A stretch of DNA of 64,000 nt from Pseudonocardia autotrophica (GCF_003945385.1 NZ_AP018920.1:5704001-5768000); one strand, 5' to 3'. Positions 7,921 through 17,013 are shown, numbered from the stretch's first letter. The notes: generated from the sequence alone by a model not told the origin. Program-made: numbers and translations.

Positions 7921-8586
7921 TCAGTCGGCCAGCCCCTGCTCGATCGCGTAGCGCACCAGCTGGCTGCGGTTGTGCAGCTGCAGCTTGCGCAGCGTGTTCT
8001 GCACGTGACTCTCCACCGTCCGGTGCGAGACGACCAGCTTCGCCGCGATCTGCTTGGCCGTCATCCCCTTCGCGACCAGCCGCAGCACCTCGGTCTCCCG
8101 CTCGGTCAGCGCGGGCACCGCGGGCGAGCCGTCGGCCGGCCGCGGGGTCTCCGCGAGCCGCCGGTACTCCCCCAGCACCAACCCGGCGAGCCCGGGGGTG
8201 AACACCGCGACGCCGCGCGCGGTCCGCCGGATCGCCTCCAGCAGCTCGTCCACCCCGGCGGACTTCACCAGGTAGCCCAGCGCACCCGCCTTCACCGCCT
8301 CCAGGACGTCGGCGTGCTCACCCGAGGCCGACAGCACCAGCACTCGGCTGTCCGGGCTCTTCTGCGCGATCTCGGTGATCGCCTCGACCCCCGAGGTGGA
8401 GCCCAGGTTCAGATCCATCAGCACGACGTCCGGGCGCACCGCGGTGGCGATCCGGATCGCCGCGGGGGCGTCCGGGGCGGTGGCGACGACGTCGAGCCCG
8501 CGTTCGGCGAGATCGCGCGCGACCCCCTCCCGCCAGATCGGATGGTCGTCGACGACCATGACCCGGATCGGCGTCTCCTCGCTCAT
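7921..8586 (-). CDS. NarL/FixJ-family response regulator
   Basis: A 221-residue two-component regulator. The receiver is complete: acidic pair in VMVVDDHPIWREG, phospho-acceptor Asp in VVLMDLNLG, Thr/Ser in VLVLSASG and Lys in GALGYLVKSAG. The C-terminal LuxR helix-turn-helix is LTERETEVLRLVAKGMTAKQ followed by VVSHRTVESHVQ. An upstream in-frame start exists at 8616, but ATG 8586 overlaps the kinase stop as ATGA, supporting translational coupling, so I use it. Partner kinase is at 8583-9767. The signal and regulon are unknown. Confidence 0.92.
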   Translation of the reverse strand: MSEETPIRVMVVDDHPIWREGVARDLAERGLDVVATAPDAPAAIRIATAVRPDVVLMDLNLGSTSGVEAITEIAQKSPDSRVLVLSASGEHADVLEAVKAGALGYLVKSAGVDELLEAIRRTARGVAVFTPGLAGLVLGEYRRLAETPRPADGSPAVPALTERETEVLRLVAKGMTAKQIAAKLVVSHRTVESHVQNTLRKLQLHNRSQLVRYAIEQGLAD

Positions 8587-9767
8587 GAGTCCCCCCTGTC
8601 CAGCCGGATGACCCATTCAGTACCGAGTTCCGGCCCGGTGTCCAGGGTCAACGTGCCACCGACGTCCTCCACCCGGCCGCGGATCGAGAGCGCGACACCG
8701 AGCCTGCCCTGTGCCTGCGCCTCCGCGAGCCTGCCCTCCGGGATGCCGGGGCCGTCGTCCCGGATGCTGATCTCCATCGCGCCGGGCAGCTCTTCCAGCA
8801 GCACCCAGGCACGTGCGTTCGGGCCGGCGTGCACCGCGACGTTGGCGAGCGCCGCCCGCACCGCGCCCTCCAGCTCGTCGACGACGGCCGCATCGAGCTC
8901 CACCGGCCGGCCGGGCGCCGACACCGTGACCCGGTCCGAGGCGAGTATCCGCAGCGCAGCGGCGAGATCGCGGCGGCCGGTCGCGTCGGTCGTGCCGGGC
9001 CCGGTCAGCAGCGCCCGCAGCGCCGTCTCCTGCTCCCCGGCGAGCACACCCAGCTCGGTCGCGCCGCCGCCCAGCTCGGCACCGCGCCGCTGGACGTGCG
9101 CCAGCACCTGCAGGACGCCGTCGTGGATCGATCGGGTGAGCCGCTCGCGTTCGGCGGCCGCAGCCTGTTCCGCGGTGAGCCTGCGCAATCGGGCGGCGGT
9201 GCGTTCCAGCACGTGGGTGGCGAACCCGACGGTCAGCCCGGCCAGCACCAGCAGCTGGATGTCGCCCAGCTCGAGCGAGCCGAACCGTTCCTTGGTCAGC
9301 ACCAGCGTCGCCGAGACCACCGCGGCCGCCACGAGCCCGCCACGGATCCGGAACGCCACCGCGCACGCCAGCACCGCGCCGGAGGTCCAGATCGAGCCCA
9401 TCCCGGGACCGCCGGAGTCGAGCAGCGACTCGCTGACGATCCACGGCGTGGTCGCCATGACGCCCACGCACACGGCGAGATCGGCGAGCGCGAGCCGGCC
9501 GCGGTGATCCGGTGCGCCGGGCAGCCCGCCGAGGTAACCCCAGGACGTGACGGCCGTCCACAGCGTCATCGCCACCAGCACGCCGACCGCCGCCATCGGA
9601 CGCTCGTAGCCGGTGCGCAGGTGGTACGCGGTCACCCCGATGACGGTGACCAGGGTCAGCAGCCGGTAGGCGATGATGCCGCGCCAGAACGGTTCGAGCG
9701 GATGCTCCACGTCGACCAGGGTCGCGCCGTGCGCGCGCGAGCGGGCCCGTTCCGGCAGGCTGCTCAT
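8583..9767 (-). CDS. HisKA_3-type membrane sensor histidine kinase
   Basis: A 394-residue kinase. The N-terminal half has about six hydrophobic segments without a large extracellular loop, typical of intramembrane-sensing kinases that read the membrane state. The dimerisation/phosphorylation helix carries His in RLTRSIHDGVLQVLAHV. The ATPase domain has an N-box-like ALANVAVHAG and the G1 motif DDGPGIPEG; a C-terminal GGTLTLDTGPELGTEW completes it. I chose ATG 9767, which overlaps the stop of the methyltransferase (ATGA), rather than the longer frame to 10160. It is followed with the same overlap by its regulator at 8586. Confidence 0.92.
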   Translation of the reverse strand: MSSLPERARSRAHGATLVDVEHPLEPFWRGIIAYRLLTLVTVIGVTAYHLRTGYERPMAAVGVLVAMTLWTAVTSWGYLGGLPGAPDHRGRLALADLAVCVGVMATTPWIVSESLLDSGGPGMGSIWTSGAVLACAVAFRIRGGLVAAAVVSATLVLTKERFGSLELGDIQLLVLAGLTVGFATHVLERTAARLRRLTAEQAAAAERERLTRSIHDGVLQVLAHVQRRGAELGGGATELGVLAGEQETALRALLTGPGTTDATGRRDLAAALRILASDRVTVSAPGRPVELDAAVVDELEGAVRAALANVAVHAGPNARAWVLLEELPGAMEISIRDDGPGIPEGRLAEAQAQGRLGVALSIRGRVEDVGGTLTLDTGPELGTEWVIRLDRGDS

Positions 9768-10720
9768 CGCGGTTTGGTGCCGGTGATCAGCGCGTTGTAG
9801 AACCAGCGCCGCGGCACCACCCGGGACAGCAGGTGCTCGTCCACCCAGGACAGTCGCTGCCAGCCGTGATAGGCGAACATCGCCCAGTTCCAGCCGAGCT
9901 TCCCGGGCGGGACGGCGGCCTCGAAGGTCCGCACCGGCCAGCCGAGCATCGCCGCGCTGAACTCCTCGGTGCTCGCCTGCACGCCCTCGGCGCCGGCCCG
10001 TTGCGCGGTGCGTTCCAGGTCGTCCGGATCGAAGGTGTGGATGTCCACGACCGACTCCAGCGCGGCGGCCCGGGAGGACTCGTCGAGCTCGTGCTGCGGG
10101 CGGCGCCAGCTCTGCAGCGGGCCGAGCTTCGTCAGCGTGGTGGTGGCCTTCCAGGTCCACTGGCCGAGGGTGCGGGCGTACGCGTCGCCGACGGTGGTCG
10201 GCTCACCGGCGAAGACGAACCGGCCGCCCGGCTCCAGTACCCGCAGCACCTCGCGCAGGGCGGCCTCGACGTCCGGGATGTGGTGCAGCACGGCGTGCCC
10301 GACGACCAGGTCGAAGCTGTCGTCCGGGTACGGGATGTGTTCGCCGTCGACCACCCGGCCCTCGACGTCGAGCCCCAGGCCCTCGGCGTTGCGGGTCGCC
10401 GCGCCGACCATGCCCGGTGACAGGTCGGTGACGACGCCGCGCTCGGCCACCCCGGCCTGCATCAGGTTCAGCAGGAAGAACCCGGTGCCGCTGCCCAGCT
10501 CGAGCGCCCGCAGGTAGGGGCGGCCGTCCCAGGGGGCGGCGGCCCGGAACCGGCCGACGGCGTAGTCGATGCAGCGCTCGTCGTAGCTGATCGACCACTT
10601 CTCGTCGTAGGTTCCCGCCTCCCAGTCGTGGTACAGCACGTTGGCGAGTTTCGGGTCGTGCCAGGCCGCCTCGACCTGCTCGGCGGTGGCGTGCGGGGTG
10701 GGCGCCGGGTCCGAACTCAT
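9764..10720 (-). CDS. Class I SAM methyltransferase, unknown substrate
   Basis: A 318-residue methyltransferase. Motif I is ALELGSGTGFFLLNL, motif II VVTDLSPGM, and the motif IV region is FDLVVGHAVLHHIPD; this is the Methyltransf_11/25 type. The long C-terminal part (after about residue 180) contains Trp-rich segments such as WTWKATTTLTKLG that may bind a lipid or other large acceptor. Its stop overlaps the sensor kinase start by 4 nt, so the three genes 10720-7921 form one coupled operon. The acceptor is not identifiable from sequence, though the pairing with a membrane kinase suggests a cell-envelope role (inference). Confidence 0.82.
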   Translation of the reverse strand: MSSDPAPTPHATAEQVEAAWHDPKLANVLYHDWEAGTYDEKWSISYDERCIDYAVGRFRAAAPWDGRPYLRALELGSGTGFFLLNLMQAGVAERGVVTDLSPGMVGAATRNAEGLGLDVEGRVVDGEHIPYPDDSFDLVVGHAVLHHIPDVEAALREVLRVLEPGGRFVFAGEPTTVGDAYARTLGQWTWKATTTLTKLGPLQSWRRPQHELDESSRAAALESVVDIHTFDPDDLERTAQRAGAEGVQASTEEFSAAMLGWPVRTFEAAVPPGKLGWNWAMFAYHGWQRLSWVDEHLLSRVVPRRWFYNALITGTKPR

Positions 10721-10896
10721 GAGTAGGAGTCTTGCAGAACGGCCCCGGAAGGCACCGGTTCGCCCCGGCCGAGTCGCTGCCCGCCGCCACCCTCTCCGGC
10801 CCGGCGGCCCGGCCGGCCGCGGTCACCGGGAGCTCGACCGCCCGGTGGACCGGCTCGTCGCCGACGAGCCGGTCCCGCTCGACATCGCGCCGGAGT

Positions 10897-11676
10897 TCAG
10901 CGGCCGGTGAAGGTGGCCTTGCCCGGCCCGTTCTCCACGAAGCTCGCCATGCCGACCTTCGCGTCCTCGGAGGCGAAGACGCCGGCGAACAGTTCGGACT
11001 CGATGTCCAGGCCGGTGCGCAGATCGGTGTCCAGGCCGTTGTCGATCGCCTTCTTCGCGGCCGCGTAGGCCAGCGCCGGGCCCTTCGTGAACTGGGCGGC
11101 CCACGCCACGGCCTTGGCGTACACCTCGTCGGCGGGGACGACCTCGTCCACCAGGCCGATCGCCAGCGCCTCCTCGGCGCCGACCATCCGGCCGGTGTAG
11201 ATCAGGTCCTTGGTCCGCGGCGCGCCGATCAGCCGCGCCGCCCGCTGGGTTCCGCCACCACCGGGGAAGATGCCGAGCAGGATCTCCGGGAAGCCGAGCT
11301 TGGCGTTCTCCCCGGCGATCCGGCGGTCGGCACCGAGCACGACTTCCAGGCCACCGCCGAGCGCGTAGCCGGTCACCGCGGCGACGGTCGGCTTCGGGAT
11401 GGTCGAGATCGCGCCCAGCCCGGCCGACAGCCGGCGGGCCTGCGGCGCCATGTCCGCATACGACATCGACGCCATCTCCTTGACGTCCGCGCCGGCGGCG
11501 AAGGTCTTCTCCCCGCCGTGCACCACGACGGCGCGCACGTCGGCGCGGGTCGACGCCTCCTCGGCCACCTCCAGCAGCTCACCCTGGATCTGGCGGTTCA
11601 GGGCGTTCATCGGCGGGCGGTCGATCCGGATCGTCCCGACGCCGTCGTCCACGGACAGGCTCACGAATTCGGTCAC
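10897..11676 (-). CDS. Enoyl-CoA hydratase (crotonase family)
   Basis: A 259-residue crotonase. The oxyanion-hole segment FAAGADVKEM and the glycine-rich TGYALGGGLEVVLGAD are present, and both catalytic glutamates are kept (GGGLEV and FPEILLGIFPGGGGTQR). It should hydrate trans-2-enoyl-CoA in fatty-acid or branched-chain degradation; a crotonyl-CoA preference cannot be excluded given the ethylmalonyl-CoA genes elsewhere in the window. It stands alone. The 176 bp between it and the methyltransferase show no feature I recognise. Contrast the crotonase-like protein at 59463, which lacks both glutamates. Confidence 0.9.
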   Translation of the reverse strand: MTEFVSLSVDDGVGTIRIDRPPMNALNRQIQGELLEVAEEASTRADVRAVVVHGGEKTFAAGADVKEMASMSYADMAPQARRLSAGLGAISTIPKPTVAAVTGYALGGGLEVVLGADRRIAGENAKLGFPEILLGIFPGGGGTQRAARLIGAPRTKDLIYTGRMVGAEEALAIGLVDEVVPADEVYAKAVAWAAQFTKGPALAYAAAKKAIDNGLDTDLRTGLDIESELFAGVFASEDAKVGMASFVENGPGKATFTGR

Positions 11677-11789
11677 GGAGCGGACCCTAATCCCCGGCGC
11701 GCGCCCGCGCGCCGTTCGCCGGGATGCGCCACAACACCGGAAGTCGATCTCCGCGGGACGCCGCCGCGCAACCCGGCGGGTGCGCCGCC

Positions 11790-12728
11790 TCAGTTCCGCC
11801 GGTAGGCGGCGAACCGGCCACCGGGGCGGCGCTCGACGGTGAGCGGCAGCCCGAAGGTCTCCGACAGCGGCTCCGGCGCCATCACGTCGTCGAGCAGGCC
11901 CGCCGCGACGACCTTCCCGTCGCGCAGCAGCATCCCGTGCGTGTAGCCCGGCGGGATCTCCTCGACGTGGTGGGTGACCAGCACCGACGCCGGCGCGTAC
12001 GGGTCCTCGGCCAGATCCGAGAGCCGTCCGACCAGGTCCTCCCGGCCGCCCAGGTCCAGTCCCGCGGCCGGCTCGTCGAGCAGCAGCAGCTCCGGGTCGG
12101 TCATCAGCGCGCGGGCGATCAGGGTGCGCTTGCGCTCACCCTCGGACAGCGTCCCGTACAGCCGGTCCGCGAGCCCGCCCATCCCGAGCTGGTCGAGCAG
12201 CCGGCTCGCCCGCCCGGTGTCCTCGCTCTCGTAGTCCTCGTTCCAGCGGCCCAGCACCCCGTACCCGGCCGACACCACGACATCGGACACCCGCTCGTCA
12301 CCCGGGATCCGGATGCCGAGGTTCGCCGAGGTCAGGCCGATCCGCGGACGCAGCTCGAAGACGTTCACCCGGCCCATCCGCTCGCCGAGCACCTGCACCC
12401 GGCCGGACGTCGGGTGCAGCTCGGCAGCGGCGAGGCGGAGCAGGGTGGTCTTCCCGGCGCCGTTCGGGCCCAGCACCACCCATCGTTCGTCGAGCTCGAC
12501 CCGCCAGTCCACGGCGTCGAGCAGGATGTTGGAGCCGCGACGGACGGTCACGCCGTCCATCCCGATCACCAGATCCTCGGAGTCGATGCTCGTTCCGCTG
12601 CCGCTGCTCTCGGGATCGATGCTCGTTCCGCTGCCGCTGCTCTCGGGATCGATGCTCGTTCCGCTGCCGCTGCTCGAAGGATCGATCTCTGTGACGCCGG
12701 GCGTGGGCGCGGTTCCGGAGGTGCTCAC
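11790..12728 (-). CDS. Stand-alone ABC ATPase
   Basis: A 312-residue single-domain ATPase: Walker A GPNGAGKTTLL, signature LSEGERKRTLIARAL, Walker B ELLLLDEPAAGLDLGG and H-loop VLVTHHVEE. No permease or binding protein is nearby, so it may be an exporter ATPase of unknown partner or an ABC-F/ModF-like regulatory ATPase. The N-terminal 60 residues are a low-complexity linker with three 11-residue repeats (SSGSGTSIDPE type). I place the start at GTG 12728; longer frames exist upstream but would run into the divergent glgX. The two start codons are only 19 bp apart, so each promoter lies within or against the other gene. Confidence 0.82.
   Translation of the reverse strand: MSTSGTAPTPGVTEIDPSSSGSGTSIDPESSGSGTSIDPESSGSGTSIDSEDLVIGMDGVTVRRGSNILLDAVDWRVELDERWVVLGPNGAGKTTLLRLAAAELHPTSGRVQVLGERMGRVNVFELRPRIGLTSANLGIRIPGDERVSDVVVSAGYGVLGRWNEDYESEDTGRASRLLDQLGMGGLADRLYGTLSEGERKRTLIARALMTDPELLLLDEPAAGLDLGGREDLVGRLSDLAEDPYAPASVLVTHHVEEIPPGYTHGMLLRDGKVVAAGLLDDVMAPEPLSETFGLPLTVERRPGGRFAAYRRN
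12583..12681. repeat. Three 33-bp in-frame tandem repeats within the ABC ATPase gene
   Basis: Units at 12583-12615, 12616-12648 and 12649-12681; the first two are identical and the third differs by about 3 nt near its end. Each adds 11 residues to the linker before the ATPase domain, so unit number can change without a frameshift. Confidence 0.9.
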
Positions 12729-12747
12729 CCACCTATCCTGGCCGACC

Positions 12748-14778
12748 GTGCCTGTCTTCCCGCTCGGAGCCCACCCCGACGACCACGGAACCCGCTTCGC
12801 GGTCGCCTCGACCAGCGCGGAGATGATGGAGGTCTGCCTCATCGACGGCCCCGACGGCGCCGCCGGAGAGGGGGGACCGCTCACCGAGCGCCGGATCGAA
12901 CTGCGCGAGCACACGTTCGGCGTCTGGCACGGGCACGTGCCCGGGGTGCGCCCGGGACAGCGCTACGGATTCCGGGCGCACGGGCGCTACCAGCCGTTCG
13001 CCGGGCTGCGCAGCAACCCGAACAAGATCCTCGTCGACCCCTACGCCCGGCGGATCACCGGGACGGTCACCGACGTCGTCGCCGCCCGCGGCTGGCACGG
13101 CGACCCGATGACCGGCGGGCCCAGCACGATCGACTCGCTGGGCAGCGTCCCGCTCTCGGTGGTCGAGTCCACCACCGAGGGCAGGCGTCCGCCCCGGCCG
13201 GACGTGCCGTGGTCGGACACGGTCATCTCGGAGATCCACGTCAAGGGCTGGACAAGGCTGCACCCGGAGGTCCCGCAGGCGCACCGCGGCACCTACCTGG
13301 GCTTGGCACATCCGGCCGTGATCGCGCACCTGCAGCGGGCCGGGATCACCGCAGTGGAGCTGCTGCCGGTGCAGGCCAACGCCCCCGAGCCGTCGCTGCT
13401 CGAGCGCGGCGCCGTCAACTACTGGGGCTACGCGACGCTCGGGTTCCTCGCCCCGCACGCCGGCTACGCGGCCGACCCGGGCAACGAGTGCGCCGAGTTC
13501 GCCTACCTGGTCGACGCCCTGCACGCCGCCGGGATCGAGGTGATCCTGGACATCGTCCCCAACCACACCTGTGAGGGCGGCGTCGGCGGGACGACGCTGT
13601 CCTACCGCGGGCTCGACGCCCCGGCGTACTACTCGCTGGGCGGCTCCGGGCACGACGCCGACATCACCGGCACCGGCAACACCCTCGACGCCGGCTCCCC
13701 GACGGTGATCCGGCTGGTCTGCGACGCGATGCGGCACTGGGTGCACGCCTACGGCGTCGACGGCTTCCGGATCGACCTCGCCTCGGTACTGGGCCGCCCC
13801 CGGTCGGGCCCGTTCTCCCCGGACTCCGCACTGCTCACCGCGATCGCCCAGGACCCGACGCTCTCGGCGTGCAAGCTGATCGCCGAGCCGTGGGACGCCA
13901 CCGGCGAGGGCTACCGGGTCGGCGGCTTCGGCGTCGCCTGGTCGGAGTGGAACGGGCGCTACCGCGACGCCGTCCGGGACTTCTGGCGCGGGCACGGCGG
14001 CGGGGTCGCCGAGCTGGCGTCCCGGCTGACCGGCAGCTCCGACATCTACCGGGACTCCGGGCGGCGGCCGTGGGCCTCGGTCAACTTCGTGACCGCGCAC
14101 GACGGCTTCACGCTGCGCGATCTCGTCTCCTACGAGCGCAAACACAACGAGGGCAACGGCGAGAACAACCGCGACGGCACCGACGACAACCGGTCGCAGA
14201 ACCTCGGCGTCGAGGGCGAGACCGACGACGCCGGGATCCGCGCCGCCCGGCTCTCCACCGCGCGCGCCCTGATGGCCACCCTGCTGCTGTCCATCGGCAC
14301 CCCGATGATCACCGGCGGCGACGAGCGCTGGCGCACCCAGGGCGGCAACAACAACGCCTACTGCCGCGACGACGACACGTCCTGGGTGGACTGGACGAGC
14401 ACCGACGAGACGGCCGCGATGGAGGCCTTCACCGCGAAGGTCACCGCGCTGCGCCGGGAGTCGCCGGTGCTGCACCGCGACCAGTTCTACGTCGACGGCG
14501 AGGTCCTCTGGTGGGATCCGTCCGGGCGCCCGATGGAGCCGCACGACTGGCACGACGGCGGACGCCGGACACTCGTCGTGCTGCTCGCCGACTACTGGCT
14601 GCTGCTGCTGCACGCCGGCGACGAGCCCGTCGACTGCCTGCTCCCGACCGAGCACGGTTTCGATCCGGTGCTGGACTCCACCACCGACGACGGCGAGCCC
14701 GCCGATCCCTCCCCGGTCGGCGCCGGCGCGACGATCGTGCTGCCGCCCCGGTCGGTCCGGCTACTGCGCAGCCACTGA
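12748..14778 (+). CDS. glgX: Glycogen debranching enzyme (GlgX/TreX type, GH13_11)
   Basis: A 676-residue isoamylase-type enzyme that removes alpha-1,6 branches from glycogen after phosphorylase trimming. An N-terminal CBM48-like domain (about residues 1-140) precedes the catalytic barrel. GH13 regions are visible: ILDIVPNHT, nucleophile Asp in GFRIDLASVL, acid Glu in KLIAEPWDA, and the third carboxylate in VTAHDGFTLRDLVSY, followed by GNGENNRDGTDDNRSQNLG, typical of GlgX. Frames extend upstream to 12313, but GTG 12748 gives the family start and is preceded by TATCCT at 12734-12739, 8 nt away, so a leaderless transcript is likely. It works with glgP at 17787. Confidence 0.92.
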   Translation: MPVFPLGAHPDDHGTRFAVASTSAEMMEVCLIDGPDGAAGEGGPLTERRIELREHTFGVWHGHVPGVRPGQRYGFRAHGRYQPFAGLRSNPNKILVDPYARRITGTVTDVVAARGWHGDPMTGGPSTIDSLGSVPLSVVESTTEGRRPPRPDVPWSDTVISEIHVKGWTRLHPEVPQAHRGTYLGLAHPAVIAHLQRAGITAVELLPVQANAPEPSLLERGAVNYWGYATLGFLAPHAGYAADPGNECAEFAYLVDALHAAGIEVILDIVPNHTCEGGVGGTTLSYRGLDAPAYYSLGGSGHDADITGTGNTLDAGSPTVIRLVCDAMRHWVHAYGVDGFRIDLASVLGRPRSGPFSPDSALLTAIAQDPTLSACKLIAEPWDATGEGYRVGGFGVAWSEWNGRYRDAVRDFWRGHGGGVAELASRLTGSSDIYRDSGRRPWASVNFVTAHDGFTLRDLVSYERKHNEGNGENNRDGTDDNRSQNLGVEGETDDAGIRAARLSTARALMATLLLSIGTPMITGGDERWRTQGGNNNAYCRDDDTSWVDWTSTDETAAMEAFTAKVTALRRESPVLHRDQFYVDGEVLWWDPSGRPMEPHDWHDGGRRTLVVLLADYWLLLLHAGDEPVDCLLPTEHGFDPVLDSTTDDGEPADPSPVGAGATIVLPPRSVRLLRSH

Positions 14779-14831
14779 GCGACGCGGCCACCCCGGCCCG
14801 GCTGCTGTGCAGCCACCGAGCGACGCGGCCG
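14759..14831. repeat. Direct repeat of the glgX 3' end
   Basis: About 32 nt spanning the last glgX codons and stop (14759-14790) recur with a few changes at 14799-14831. The second copy lies outside the gene and has a sense codon where the stop was. The rest of the gap to 15121 holds the 14935 palindrome. Confidence 0.6.
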
Positions 14832-14934
14832 GCCGGGGCGCGGCGGCGGCGATCTGCGCGCGAGCCACGGTGGGTGGCGGCGAGGCACGGTGAGCTGCCG
14901 TGAGCTGCGGCCGGACCGGCCGGACGTGCGCACG

Positions 14935-14962
14935 GGGGTACCGGCACGCCGTTCGGTACCCC
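14935..14962. promoter_or_regulatory. Palindrome GGGGTACCG-N10-CGGTACCCC
   Basis: Nine-bp perfect arms at 14935-14943 and 14954-14962, 160 bp upstream of the first secreted-protein gene. It could be an operator for that gene or a weak terminator for glgX; there is no T-run, and the symmetric arms with a short spacer suit either. Confidence 0.45.
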
Positions 14963-15121
14963 ACCCGGCGTAGCACCCATGCAGAATTGCGCATCGGAAT
15001 CCACTCGCCCGCCGAGCAACCACCGCTCATCAGGTGGCTTCACGCCGATCATGTGACACGGCATCGCTGCTGCGCGATGCAACGGGTGCACCCAATCGCT
15101 ACGAACCCGGGGGGTTTCGTA

Positions 15122-15835
15122 ATGAGCCACGGAGCATCCATCCGACCGTTCCGGGCGGTCGGCATCGTCGTCGCCACGCTGCTGGCGATACTGCTCGCCG
15201 GCGGCACCGCCGCCGCGGCACCGGCGCCCCCGCCGGTGGCGCCCACCCCACCGGGCCCGGTCGGCGGCCTCACACTGACGGCGCAGGGCGGACAGGGCGC
15301 CCGCACGCTGTACTTCGACGGGCGGTGGGACCCACCCGCCGACCCCGGAACCGGTGCCGGACTGCACTACACCTACGAGGTCCGCAACGCGATCGGCACG
15401 CCGCTGGATCGCGGGACGACCGCGAACACGACGCTCGAGCGCTACGCCCAGGACCGTTGCACCCAGCCCTACACGGTGGAGGTCTCGGCGGTCACCCAGG
15501 ACCCGGCGACCGGGGAGCCGCTCGTCGGGCCCGCCTCGACCGCCACGCTCGGCGCGACGAGCTGCCAGATCCACTCGTCGCTCACCGCCCGTCAGACCGG
15601 CCCGGGAACCGTGCAGGTCGACATCGCCCGTGCGGCACCGGTCGACCCCTACGTCGCCGGCCGCTGCGTGCTGACCGACAACGGCCGGGAGGTCTGGGCG
15701 GGAACCTGCGGCGGCATCGACGACGAGTCGGCCACCCTCACCGCGGTCGCCCCCGGCGAGCACGACCTGGTCCTCACGACCCGATCGCCCAACGGGCAGG
15801 AGTACCCGGCGACCACCTCGATGTCCGTGCGGTGA
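15122..15835 (+). CDS. Secreted protein with FN3-like segment, paralogue A
   Basis: A 237-residue protein from ATG 15122 with a signal peptide (Arg/Phe start, hydrophobic GIVVATLLAILLAGGTA, likely cleavage after AAAA-P near residue 33). The mature part begins Pro-rich, then has a beta-rich segment beginning PGPVGGLTLTA that resembles a fibronectin type III strand, and four Cys (DRCTQPY, TSCQIH, GRCVLT, GTCGG) that could form two disulfides. The C-terminal half is an Ig-like repeat. It is 42-50% similar by eye to the next gene, a tandem duplicate. No catalytic motif is seen; function unknown, export inferred. Confidence 0.75.
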   Translation: MSHGASIRPFRAVGIVVATLLAILLAGGTAAAAPAPPPVAPTPPGPVGGLTLTAQGGQGARTLYFDGRWDPPADPGTGAGLHYTYEVRNAIGTPLDRGTTANTTLERYAQDRCTQPYTVEVSAVTQDPATGEPLVGPASTATLGATSCQIHSSLTARQTGPGTVQVDIARAAPVDPYVAGRCVLTDNGREVWAGTCGGIDDESATLTAVAPGEHDLVLTTRSPNGQEYPATTSMSVR

Positions 15836-15847
15836 GAGCACGGGGCG

Positions 15848-15887
15848 CCGGCCCAGCGGTCCGGTTGCCACACGAACACTGGGCCGG
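15848..15887. terminator. Hairpin between the two secreted-protein genes
   Basis: CCGGCCCAG (15848-15856) pairs with CTGGGCCGG (15879-15887) around a 22-nt loop. No T-run follows; it may attenuate or end the first transcript. Confidence 0.4.
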
Positions 15888-15971
15888 ATCCCCGCCCGAA
15901 GCTCCGCCGAACGGCCGTGGTTCACTCGACCGTGTGAGGAACGCGACGCGTGTCGGACCGGGGAGTTCGCG

Positions 15972-16679
15972 ATGAACGGGGTATACGGCCGATCGCTCCG
16001 GACGGTCGGTGTCGGGCTCGTCGCGATCGCGGCGCTGCTCGCCGGCGGGGCGGCTGTCTCCGCCGCACCGCGGGTCGACGCTCCGGAGCCGCCCGGCCCG
16101 GTCCAGGACCTGGCGCTCAGCCCGGTCGAGGGCGGCGGCGCCCGCGCGATCGGCTTCGAAGCCACCTGGACCGCCCCGACCGAGAACGGGGACGGCATCC
16201 GGACCCACTACGTCGTCGAGACGCACGACGCGACCGGCGCCCGGCTGCACTCCGCCGCGACCGGGGCGACCACCGCGGGCCCGATCCGCGGCGACCGCTG
16301 CCGGGGTCCGCTGACCTTCTCGGTGCGCGCGGTCACCCAGGACCCGCACGGCGGCGACCCGATCAACGGGCCGACGGTGCTGTCCGAGTTCGGGAAACCC
16401 GATCTCTGCGAGATCCACATGTCGCTGTCCGCCGAGCAGACCGGCCCGGGGACGGTGCACGTCGAGGCCGCCCGGGAGCAGCCGGTCGATCCCTACGTCG
16501 CCGGGCCGTGCGAGCTGACCGTCGACGGCGCTCCCGCCTGGAGCGGGACCTGCGGCGGCGCCACCGGCTGGAGCACCACCCTCGACGGCCTCGCCCCGGG
16601 CACCCACGGGCTGGTGCTGACCACCGTCTCGCCGCGCGGCGAGACGTACGTCGCACGCACCTCGGCGACGGTCGGCTGA
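15972..16679 (+). CDS. Secreted protein with FN3-like segment, paralogue B
   Basis: A 235-residue paralogue of the preceding gene. A signal peptide (VGVGLVAIAALLAGGAAVSA, cleavage near A-A-P at residue 32-33) leads a mature protein with the same landmarks: PGPVQDLALS, SVRAVTQDP, a Cys in DLCEIHMSL, QTGPGTVHVEAAREQPVDPYVAGPCELT and SGTCGG. The conserved blocks QTGPGTV and VDPYVAG are near-identical in both copies, while loops differ, showing an old duplication under constraint. It probably folds as two beta-sandwich domains with two disulfides outside the cell. Function unknown. Confidence 0.75.
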   Translation: MNGVYGRSLRTVGVGLVAIAALLAGGAAVSAAPRVDAPEPPGPVQDLALSPVEGGGARAIGFEATWTAPTENGDGIRTHYVVETHDATGARLHSAATGATTAGPIRGDRCRGPLTFSVRAVTQDPHGGDPINGPTVLSEFGKPDLCEIHMSLSAEQTGPGTVHVEAAREQPVDPYVAGPCELTVDGAPAWSGTCGGATGWSTTLDGLAPGTHGLVLTTVSPRGETYVARTSATVG

Positions 16680-16850
16680 CCGGCGCCCGATCGCCGGCTG
16701 CCCGTCGGCTGACCGGCGACCGATCGTCGACGGCCCGGTGGCTACCCGGCGACCGATCGTCGACGGCCCGGTGGCTGCCCGTCGGCCGACCGGCGACAGA
16801 CCGGCGGCTGACCAGCGGCCGCCCGTCGCCTGACCAGTGGCCGCCCGTCG
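16680..16850. repeat. Degenerate tandem repeat, about 33-44 bp units
   Basis: Repeated phrases CCGGCGACCGATCGTCGACG, GGCCCGGTGGCT and GGCTGACC...GGCCGCCCGTCG fill the space after the second secreted protein. The tightest pair is about 33 bp apart near 16712-16775. I see no gene in this 334-bp gap; the remainder (16851-17013) holds only the fmdB promoter hexamer. Confidence 0.6.
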
Positions 16851-17013
16851 ACCCCCCTCGACACGGAGTGTCGTGTTACATCGGACCGCCCCGCCGCGAC
16901 GAAGCCGTCACACGTGTGACGATCGAGGCGGGGAGCCGCGATGGACGGGATCACCGGGCACCGGCCCGTTCCGGAGCGTCGCCGCACCGGCTCCCGCGGC
17001 GTACGCTGCGCGC

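Noticed and set aside
10721..10896. A small RNA or extra gene between the methyltransferase and crotonase
   Set aside because: No start signal, hairpin or conserved motif; only G+C-rich dyads expected by chance.
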